DNA of 64,000 bases, taken from Planctomycetota bacterium. Its GTDB lineage: Bacteria; Planctomycetota; UBA1135; GCA-002686595. Position numbers and translations under genes: made by a program. Location: positions 1 to 64,000 of the forward strand of contig DUDB01000029.1 in the NCBI GenBank assembly GCA_012959525.1, read 5' to 3'. Below the pieces are notes generated by a model that was not told where the DNA came from, searched no databases, and saw only the letters and a list, made by a program, of their open reading frames with translations. This document shows positions 50,777 through 57,278 of this stretch, piece after piece. Every line of letters begins with the position of its first letter. Positions within the stretch are counted from its first letter, which is position 1.

Positions 50777-51853
50777 CTAACGCCCCGGGGGCCGGCGGCG
50801 ACGGATCCCGCTACGGGTCTTGCTCTTGCTCGAATCAGACGCCGTGAAGTCGAGGTCCTGGTAGCCCTTGAGTTGGCCGCGCACCTCGCCGAGAAACTCC
50901 TCCCAGGACTGAAAGCGCACGCCGGCATCCTTGGCCATCATCTTCTCGATAATGAAATGCAGGTGTGGGGAGAAGGCCTTGCTCTTCAACTCGGGGCTCT
51001 TGAGGTTGTCCATCACGGCCATGCGCAGGGTGTCCTCGTCTCCGTCGCCTTCAAAGGGTAGGCGGCCCACGACCAACTGAAAGAGTGTCACTCCAAGGCT
51101 GTAGATGTCGCTGCGAATGTCGGCGCCAGCACCTCCTTCAGCCTGATTGGGATCCAGGTAGGCCACGGTACCCACGGCCGAGTCCTCCGGATTGCGCTCA
51201 TCACAACTGGCACAGAAGCCCAAGTCGATGAGCTTCACCTCAGCTCCCGCCGAGAGCATGATGTTCCCCGGCTTGACGTCCCGATGAACCAGATCCTTGC
51301 TGGCCATGTACTCCAGAACCTCTGCCACCGAGAGGATGATCTTGAGAGCCGGCGCTTCCGAGAAGGCCATACCCTCATCGAGGAGCTCGAGCAGGGTCTT
51401 GCCCTCGACAAGCTCCTGCCGGCAGAGGTAAGTCTCGCCGCTGCGATTGACCCCGTAGCCGCGGACCAGACCGGGATGGTCCAGCTTCTCTAGCAGCCGC
51501 GCCTCCTTCACGAACGAGGCCAGTTGGACCTTGTCCTCGGTGCAGCGCCGATTGAGCACCTTCATCGCGATCACTCGCCCGCCCTTGCGCTCCTGGACGC
51601 GGAACACGTCGGCCGTCCCACCGGACCCGAGGAGGCCGAGAATCTCCAGCCCCGGGACCTCCGGGTGCTCACCGGCACGTGTCCGCCGCAGCATCTGGAT
51701 CCGCTCAGCCTCCCAACCCAGCCGGGCCTCCAACAGGTCGTCGAGCGGCTCCCCCTGTTTGAGTGGCTCGAGCATGGGTTCAGCCACATCGCGGGTGAGA
51801 TACCCGCGATGAACGAGAAGGGCTAAGAAGCGGGCGTCGTGTTGGGGGCTCAT
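50777..51853 (-). CDS. Soluble Ser/Thr protein kinase (Hanks type)
   Basis: 358 residues, no membrane helix. An N-terminal helical extension of about 65 residues precedes the kinase. Glycine loop LGLLGSGGTADVFRVQE, Lys in RVIAMKVLN, catalytic loop DLVHRDVKPGNIML, metal loop LIDLGFC (DLG in place of DFG), and GTVAYLDPNQAEGGAGADIR followed by SDIYSLGVTLFQLVVGRLPF. All catalytic residues are present. The C-terminal tail is basic (SKSKTRSGIRRRRPPGR). It could phosphorylate the FHA-protein pathway encoded 3.3 kb downstream; that is inference. Divergent from the phosphoesterase gene. Confidence 0.92.
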   Translation of the reverse strand: MSPQHDARFLALLVHRGYLTRDVAEPMLEPLKQGEPLDDLLEARLGWEAERIQMLRRTRAGEHPEVPGLEILGLLGSGGTADVFRVQERKGGRVIAMKVLNRRCTEDKVQLASFVKEARLLEKLDHPGLVRGYGVNRSGETYLCRQELVEGKTLLELLDEGMAFSEAPALKIILSVAEVLEYMASKDLVHRDVKPGNIMLSAGAEVKLIDLGFCASCDERNPEDSAVGTVAYLDPNQAEGGAGADIRSDIYSLGVTLFQLVVGRLPFEGDGDEDTLRMAVMDNLKSPELKSKAFSPHLHFIIEKMMAKDAGVRFQSWEEFLGEVRGQLKGYQDLDFTASDSSKSKTRSGIRRRRPPGR

Positions 51854-51924
51854 TCGCAGAGAGAATCGTCCGAGGTCAAGGAAGCAAGAGTGTAGCGCTC
51901 CCTGTGCATGCTACCGTAGCCAGC

Positions 51925-53889
51925 ATGTCCGCATACCGCTCCAGAAGATTTGCGCTACTCGCGTGCATGTGGACTCTCGGCTCTGCCCAGGTCAGCGCTC
52001 AAGATCCGGATCGACTCCAAACGGACCGGCCCGGTCGAGAGCTTCTCGATCTACCCGCCGAGGACGAGGCCTTCACTTTTGCAGTGTTCGGGGACCGCAC
52101 CGGCGGCCCCGCGGACGGTGTCAAGATCCTGGCCCAGGCCGTGGCAGACGTTAACCTGGTGCAGCCCGACCTGGTGATGACCGTGGGCGACCTGGTCAAC
52201 GGCTACAACACCCGGCCCGAGTGGATGGTGCAGATGACCGAGTTCACAGGCATCATGGACCGCTTGCTGTGCCCCTGGTATCCGGTGGCGGGCAACCATG
52301 ACGTGTACTGGCGCGGTGCGGGCCGCCCCGAGCGCGAGCACGAGGCGGATTACGAGACGCACTTCGGTCCCCTTTGGTACGCGCTGCGCCACAAGGACTG
52401 CTGGTTTCTGAGCCTGTACACCGACGAGGCCAATCCCAAGACAGGTGAACGCAACTTCAGCAAACCCGAATGCCAGCGCATGAGCCCCGAGCAGATGGCC
52501 TTCCTTGACCAGACCCTGAAGCGCGCCTCGGATGCGCGGCACGTGTTTGTCTTCCTGCATCACCCGCGTTGGCTTGGAGGCAACTACGGGGACGATTGGG
52601 AGAAGGTCCATCAGCGGCTCGTGGCAGCGGGCAACGTGACGGCCGTCTTCGGTGGGCACATCCACCGCATGGTGCACAGCGGCGTGCGCGATGGAATCGA
52701 GTACATGACCCTGGCCACGGTGGGTGGCGGCCAGTCAGGCATTTCCCCGGAAGCGGGCTACCTGCATCATTGGAACTTGGTCACGGTCCGCGAGGGCCAC
52801 ATCGCGGTCTCCACATTCCCGGTGGGCGCGGCCATCGATCCGCGTCAGATCACGGAAGAGGTCAGCAATCAGGTGCGCGCCCTAAGCAGCGGCTTGCAAC
52901 TCAAGGTTATCTCCTCGCCGAAGATTGACGCCCAGGGCGCAGTGGATGGAGAGATCGTCGTGGAGGTCACAAACCCCCAATCCACCCCGATCGAGGTGCA
53001 GATAGGCCTGGAGAGTGCCGACTCGCGCTGGCTCTTCATGCGCGGCCACCACCACGAGCGCTTGGAGGAGGGGCAGAAGACCCAGTTCCGCGCGCTGGCC
53101 CTGCACCCCAGAGCAGGAATCGATGAGAGCCTGCGTTTCCCCGTGGCCCAACTGCAGGCCGACTACCTGGGAGAGAACGTACGCATCTCCCTTCCGGCGC
53201 GCTCCATCGAGATCGCCCCACGCCTCGAGGCCACCCCCGAGGATCTCCCCCCTCTGCCGCCGGGCTGGGACCTCTCGATGGACTTCAACGGAACCACGGA
53301 TGCTCTGCTCCTCGCGAGCGACTACCTCGAATTGCCCGACGGCCCCTTCACCTTGGAAGCCTGGCTGAACGCCAAGAGCTTCGGTGAACGCACGGGACTC
53401 ATCTGCAAGACCGAGGGCTCCGAATTCGGGATGTTCGTCAACGGGGGAAAGCCCAGCTTCATCGTGCACCTGAATGGGGCCTACGTGTCCGCCGTCGTGG
53501 ACACACCGGTTCTTGAAGTCGGCCGCTGGCACCACCTCGCAGGCGTCTTCGATGGCAAGGAGGTTCGGCTGTACCTGGACGGTCAGTTAGTGGCGACTGC
53601 GCCCGGCACGGGCAAGCGCACGCGCAACGCCCTGCCCCTGATCATCGGTGCCGACGTGGACTCCAAGGGAGACACCACCTCGCCCTTCCACGGCAGCCTC
53701 GACGCCGTCCATCTCTCGAGCGGGGCGCGCTACGCGGGCGCCTTCGACCCCATCGCCCGCCCCGAGGCGGACGACACCTCTCGATTGCTCCTGCAGTTCG
53801 ACGGTCTTGTGGGACCCTGGTCTCTGGACTCGTCCGGCCAGGGCAGCCACCCCCGCATCCAAGGGCAGCCGGACCTGACCCGGCGCTAG
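51925..53889 (+). CDS. Secreted metallophosphoesterase with a C-terminal LamG domain
   Basis: 654 residues from ATG 51925. Signal peptide with cleavage after VSA (residues about 1-25). Calcineurin-type phosphoesterase at about 45-290: FAVFGDRTGG, TVGDLVNGYN, PVAGNHDVYW, FVFLHHPRWLGGNYG and VFGGHIHRMVHS, all metal-binding residues present. A middle beta-region (about 320-440) is followed by LamG at about 450-640 (MDFNGTTDALLLASDYLELP; GRWHHLAGVFDGKEVRLYLD). Typical planctomycete architecture for an exported enzyme. Substrate unknown. The 61-base gap after it has a weak GC hairpin. Confidence 0.88.
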   Translation: MSAYRSRRFALLACMWTLGSAQVSAQDPDRLQTDRPGRELLDLPAEDEAFTFAVFGDRTGGPADGVKILAQAVADVNLVQPDLVMTVGDLVNGYNTRPEWMVQMTEFTGIMDRLLCPWYPVAGNHDVYWRGAGRPEREHEADYETHFGPLWYALRHKDCWFLSLYTDEANPKTGERNFSKPECQRMSPEQMAFLDQTLKRASDARHVFVFLHHPRWLGGNYGDDWEKVHQRLVAAGNVTAVFGGHIHRMVHSGVRDGIEYMTLATVGGGQSGISPEAGYLHHWNLVTVREGHIAVSTFPVGAAIDPRQITEEVSNQVRALSSGLQLKVISSPKIDAQGAVDGEIVVEVTNPQSTPIEVQIGLESADSRWLFMRGHHHERLEEGQKTQFRALALHPRAGIDESLRFPVAQLQADYLGENVRISLPARSIEIAPRLEATPEDLPPLPPGWDLSMDFNGTTDALLLASDYLELPDGPFTLEAWLNAKSFGERTGLICKTEGSEFGMFVNGGKPSFIVHLNGAYVSAVVDTPVLEVGRWHHLAGVFDGKEVRLYLDGQLVATAPGTGKRTRNALPLIIGADVDSKGDTTSPFHGSLDAVHLSSGARYAGAFDPIARPEADDTSRLLLQFDGLVGPWSLDSSGQGSHPRIQGQPDLTRR

Positions 53890-53950
53890 CCGCCGCAGAA
53901 TCCGCTGCGCGGCAGGGCACAATACGCCGGTCGAAAGTAGGCTGCTGGAC

Positions 53951-55423
53951 ATGACCCGCCCCGCGACCTCGACCCCGCTATCGACGGCTCTCGGCTCAGC
54001 TGCCCTACGGGCCCTGACCTGGGTCCTCATCTGTACCCTGGGCATGGGTCAGGTCGAGGAACCGCCCACGCCCCAAGATTCCGCCAAAGCGTCGCCCCGC
54101 CTCGGCACGGATCTGGCTGCTCGGTCGGATGACACAAGCCTCTCCTTTGAGGAGTTGGACGAGTTGCTCTTGTGGCGCTATGGACGGTCCCCCGATGGCC
54201 AGGCCGCACTGAAGCAGCTGATTGAGCTGCACGTACTGGAAGCCCTGGCTACCGACGCCAAGATCGAAATCTCCTCGTCCGACCTCTCGCGCCGTTGGTC
54301 TGAGTTGGAAGCGGACATCAAGGCCTCGGGTGTGGCCGAAGACCTCCCCGCCTATCTGGCCCAGAGCGGTATCACCCGTGAGACGTTCTTGGAGTACCTG
54401 CGACTGGCCCTGGTGCACGAGGCCCTGACCCGCGCGGCCCTCGGCCTGCAGCCTGGCGAGCCGATCACCGGGGACCAGCAGAGCACGTGGCTGGAGTCCG
54501 TACTGGCCGCACGCGGGGTGGAACATCAGGTGCATCCCTGGCCGGACGGCATCGTCGTTCGCAGCGCGGAGGTGGAGATCACCCGTGGCGTTTTCGCCGA
54601 GCACCTGCGCAAGATGCTGCCGCCCGATGACCTCACGGCGGCCTGTCACCAGTTGATCCTGCAGCGACGGCTCCTGGCGCGCATGCCCGACCTCTCCGCA
54701 GAAGCCATGGGGCGTCTGGTAGAAGAAGGAATCGAGCGTCGGCGGGCCTCAACGGAAGACGACCCGCGCTACCAGGGGGTGAGCTACGAGCGACTTCTCG
54801 AGGCTCAGGGCCTCTCCATCGAGGCGGTGCGGCGGGATCCCGCTCTCGCCATCGCCGTACTCTCGCGCTTCTGGATCGACCGCGCTCACGATGACGCATC
54901 CCTGCGCGAGATCTACGCCGCAGAGCGCGCGTTGTTCGACGGGGCCTACGGGGAGGGCGTGGAGAGTCTCGCCCTAGTGCTCAAGGCGGCCAAGCTCCCC
55001 AACGACCTCGTGCCGCGCAGCTTTGAGGACGCTGAGGTGGAGCTCGTGGAGCTGAGATCTAAGATCGGTTCCATTGCGGACTTCAAGCGCCTGACCGCCG
55101 AGCACTCCGAGGATCCGGTCAGCCGCGAGCGTGGGGGCAGCCTGGGCATCGTCACCCGGGACACCAAGGGGGTTCCTGAGAGCGTGCGCAAGTCGATCTT
55201 CGCGGCCCTCGACGCGGCCCGCTCCGCGGGCGTGGATGACGTCTCGGGGACCATCCTGGGCCCGCTGCGCTTTGGTGGTGGAACCCTCCTGCTGGCCCTG
55301 GGCCAGCGCCGGCCCGCGCCCACCTGGGAAGAGATGGCCACCAAGGTTCAAGGTGAACTCAGGCGGCGATTCCTTGTAGAGTTGCTGCCGCCGGACTCGG
55401 TAGTGACCTGGCTCAACCAATGA
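53951..55423 (+). CDS. SurA-like periplasmic chaperone/parvulin isomerase
   Basis: 490 residues. Signal peptide with hydrophobic core ALRALTWVLICTLGMGQV. Helical N-terminal region with LKQLIELHVLEALATDAKIE (SurA_N type), then a second helical part and a parvulin domain at about 355-455: FKRLTAEHSEDPVSRERGGS followed by LGIVTRDTKGVP. Assists folding of exported or outer-membrane proteins. It is 27 bases upstream of the first microcompartment gene on the same strand, but whether it shares that operon is uncertain. Confidence 0.8.
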   Translation: MTRPATSTPLSTALGSAALRALTWVLICTLGMGQVEEPPTPQDSAKASPRLGTDLAARSDDTSLSFEELDELLLWRYGRSPDGQAALKQLIELHVLEALATDAKIEISSSDLSRRWSELEADIKASGVAEDLPAYLAQSGITRETFLEYLRLALVHEALTRAALGLQPGEPITGDQQSTWLESVLAARGVEHQVHPWPDGIVVRSAEVEITRGVFAEHLRKMLPPDDLTAACHQLILQRRLLARMPDLSAEAMGRLVEEGIERRRASTEDDPRYQGVSYERLLEAQGLSIEAVRRDPALAIAVLSRFWIDRAHDDASLREIYAAERALFDGAYGEGVESLALVLKAAKLPNDLVPRSFEDAEVELVELRSKIGSIADFKRLTAEHSEDPVSRERGGSLGIVTRDTKGVPESVRKSIFAALDAARSAGVDDVSGTILGPLRFGGGTLLLALGQRRPAPTWEEMATKVQGELRRRFLVELLPPDSVVTWLNQ

Positions 55424-55450
55424 CCCCCTGCGGATAGCACGCCCACCCCC

Positions 55451-55750
55451 ATGATGATCTCCAAAGTGGTCGGCAGCGTTGTTGCGACCCAGAAAGACGA
55501 GAAGCTCGAAGACCTCAAGCTGTTGGTGCTTGAGGTCCACGACCAGAACGGAGAGGCCGCCGGCTCCTACGTGGTGGCCGTGGATTCCGTCGGCGCAGGT
55601 CTGGGGGACATGGTGCTCTATGCCACGGGCTCCAGCGCGCGCCAGACGACCCTCACCGACGGTCGCCCCTGCGACGCGGTGACCATGGCCATCGTCGACT
55701 CCTGGGACCTGGGTGGCGAGAACGTCTACGAAAAATGGAAGGACGTCTGA
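55451..55750 (+). CDS. Bacterial microcompartment vertex protein (EutN/CcmL family), first of three
   Basis: Pentamer-forming shell protein that caps vertices of a microcompartment. 99 residues. N-terminal MMISKVVGSVVATQKDEKLE and KLLVLEVHDQNGEAAGSYVV, then AVDSVGAGLGDMVLYATGSS, the conserved G-A-G-x-G-D pore loop of the family. Starts with two consecutive ATG codons. First gene of a BMC-P trio ending in an aldolase. No hexameric (BMC-H) shell gene is in the window. Confidence 0.93.
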   Translation: MMISKVVGSVVATQKDEKLEDLKLLVLEVHDQNGEAAGSYVVAVDSVGAGLGDMVLYATGSSARQTTLTDGRPCDAVTMAIVDSWDLGGENVYEKWKDV

Positions 55751-55751
55751 G

Positions 55752-56048
55752 ATGTTCCTGGCACGGGTAACCGGACGGTTGGTGGCGACGATCTCCTACG
55801 AAGGACTCGACGGAGTTCCCCTGCAGTGGATCCAGCCCCTGGACGAGGACGGTAAGGCCCATGGCCCGCAGCTCGTGGCCTGCGCCGCCATCAGCAGTGG
55901 GCCCGGAGACCTGGTGCACTTCGTGGACGGCCGCGAGGCGGCGCTGGCCCTCGAGGAGACCTACGTGCCCGTGGACGCGACGATCATCGGCTACGTGGAG
56001 CAGGTCCAGCGCGCGGGCAGCACGCACTTCGCGGAGTCGCCATCGTGA
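55752..56048 (+). CDS. Bacterial microcompartment vertex protein (EutN/CcmL family), second of three
   Basis: 98 residues from ATG 55752; the ORF is open 39 bases earlier inside the first gene. N-terminal MFLARVTGRLVATISYEGLD and the pore loop AISSGPGDLVHFVDGREAAL. More diverged than the other two: the loop reads S-S-G-P-G-D. It overlaps the third gene by 4 bases and starts one base after the first gene's stop. The three paralogues may occupy different vertices. Confidence 0.9.
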   Translation: MFLARVTGRLVATISYEGLDGVPLQWIQPLDEDGKAHGPQLVACAAISSGPGDLVHFVDGREAALALEETYVPVDATIIGYVEQVQRAGSTHFAESPS

Positions 56049-56344
56049 TCCTCGCCGACGTGATCGGCACGGTGGTGTCGCCTGTCCAGATTCCCGTCCT
56101 GGATGGGCGCAAGCTCCTGCTCCTGAAGCCCGTGTCACCCAGCGGCGCTCCCGCGGGCCAGGCGCGCATCGGGATCGACACGATCGGCGCCGGCATGGGC
56201 GACCGCGTGCTCGTCATTCAGGAGGGCAACTCCTCCCGACAAGTACTCGAAGAGCCCCAAGGCGCCGTCAAGACGGTGATCGTCGGCTTTGTCGACGAAG
56301 TCGAAATGGCGGGCGAGATCGTCTTCGACCACGCCAGTCCCTAG
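56045..56344 (+). CDS. Bacterial microcompartment vertex protein (EutN/CcmL family), third of three
   Basis: 99 residues from GTG 56045. N-terminal MILADVIGTVVSPVQIPVLD and KLLLLKPVSPSGAPAGQARI, then IDTIGAGMGDRVLVIQEGNS with the classic pore loop and VIVGFVDEVEM near the end. Closest in pattern to CcmL/EutN. The aldolase ATG follows 15 bases after its stop. Confidence 0.93.
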   Translation: MILADVIGTVVSPVQIPVLDGRKLLLLKPVSPSGAPAGQARIGIDTIGAGMGDRVLVIQEGNSSRQVLEEPQGAVKTVIVGFVDEVEMAGEIVFDHASP

Positions 56345-56359
56345 GCTACAATCGGCACC

Positions 56360-57076
56360 ATGAGTGAAGCGGCAACCTCCCTGCCCCAGGACGGGGGCGA
56401 CGAGCAGACGCGCCTGCGCAAGGCCATCTGCCGCATCTCGGCGCTGGCCTACGAGCGCGGCTTCACCTCCGGCTCCGAGGGCAACGTCAGCGCCAGGCTC
56501 ACCGATGGCACCCTCCTGATCACCCCAACCGCCTTGATGAAGGGGTTTCTTGAGCCCCATCACATCGCACACGTAGACATGCAGGGCCGAGTGGTCGACG
56601 GCGGCCCGAGCCCTTCAAGCGAGGTAGGCATCCACTTCGTGGCCTACGAGGAACGATCCGACGTACGCGCCGTCTGCCACGCGCATCCGCCGCACGCCGT
56701 GGCCATGACCATTGCCGGCATCGACATGCAGATGCCCATCATCCCTGAGGCCGTCGTCTCCATCGGCGGCATCCCCACGGCCCCCTTCGGCATCCCCGGC
56801 ACTCCAGATCTTGGTGAGACCATTCGAGAAATCGTGCGCTGCTCGGACACCATGGTCATGAAGAACCACGGCTCGGTGACCCTGGGCGCAAACCTGATCG
56901 ACGCCTACAAGAAGCTCGACATGCTCGAGCACACGGCGCACATCCTGTGGCTGGCTCACACGGTCCGCGGTGGGCTTGAGCCCCTGCCTCCCGAAGACGT
57001 CAAGCGACTTCTGGATACGCGCCGGGAGCTGGGGTTCACCAACCTCAACACCCTCGAGAATCAGTGCGGGTTGTAG
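56360..57076 (+). CDS. Class II aldolase/adducin-family enzyme, fuculose-phosphate aldolase-like
   Basis: 238 residues. Cleaves a phosphorylated deoxysugar into DHAP and lactaldehyde in the known planctomycete fucose/rhamnose microcompartment pathway. Seen here: SGSEGNVSARLTDGTLLITP (phosphate loop), catalytic Glu in SPSSEVGIHFVAYE, zinc ligands in CHAHPPHAVAM and third His in VMKNHGSVTLG. The metal set is complete. C-terminus has DAYKKLDMLEHTAHILWLAH. Directly behind the three vertex genes, so very likely encapsulated. Confidence 0.9.
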   Translation: MSEAATSLPQDGGDEQTRLRKAICRISALAYERGFTSGSEGNVSARLTDGTLLITPTALMKGFLEPHHIAHVDMQGRVVDGGPSPSSEVGIHFVAYEERSDVRAVCHAHPPHAVAMTIAGIDMQMPIIPEAVVSIGGIPTAPFGIPGTPDLGETIREIVRCSDTMVMKNHGSVTLGANLIDAYKKLDMLEHTAHILWLAHTVRGGLEPLPPEDVKRLLDTRRELGFTNLNTLENQCGL

Positions 57077-57084
57077 AAAGGTCC

Positions 57085-57179
57085 GTGGGCCTTGGCTGGC
57101 CCTAGGGCCCGGCCATCGAAGGCGACGGCCGGGAATCAAGCCGGGTTCTTACCTGGAAAAGGATTCCCGATGGGCCCAC
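57085..57179. ncRNA. Candidate structured RNA, multibranched fold after the aldolase gene
   Basis: GTGGGCC (57085-57091) pairs with GGCCCAC (57173-57179) and closes a junction. Inside are CCGGCC/GGCCGG (57109-57114 with 57127-57132), and GGGAATC/GATTCCC (57131-57137 with 57162-57168) enclosing CCGGGT/ACCTGG (57141-57146 with 57151-57156) across an AAG/AAAAG internal loop. An alternative stem GGCTGGCC with GGCC-C-GGCC (57094-57114) competes with the second helix. No known family motif matches on either strand. Confidence 0.4.
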
Positions 57180-57278
57180 ATGAGTGGCCTCCCCTGCAAC
57201 CGTCTATCCAAGGTTCCCGTAGCCGGGTAACACTTAAGCGGGTATTGCCTGCGCCGTGCCCCACATAGGTTGTCATCA

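Noticed and set aside
57077-57278. RNase P RNA, SRP RNA, tmRNA or cobalamin riboswitch
   Set aside because: On the minus strand GAACCCGGCTT recalls the 3' end of RNase P RNA, but the paired GAGGAAAGTCC block and other conserved regions are missing and the gap is too short. The SRP GGAAGGNAGCAG motif and the B12 box are also absent.
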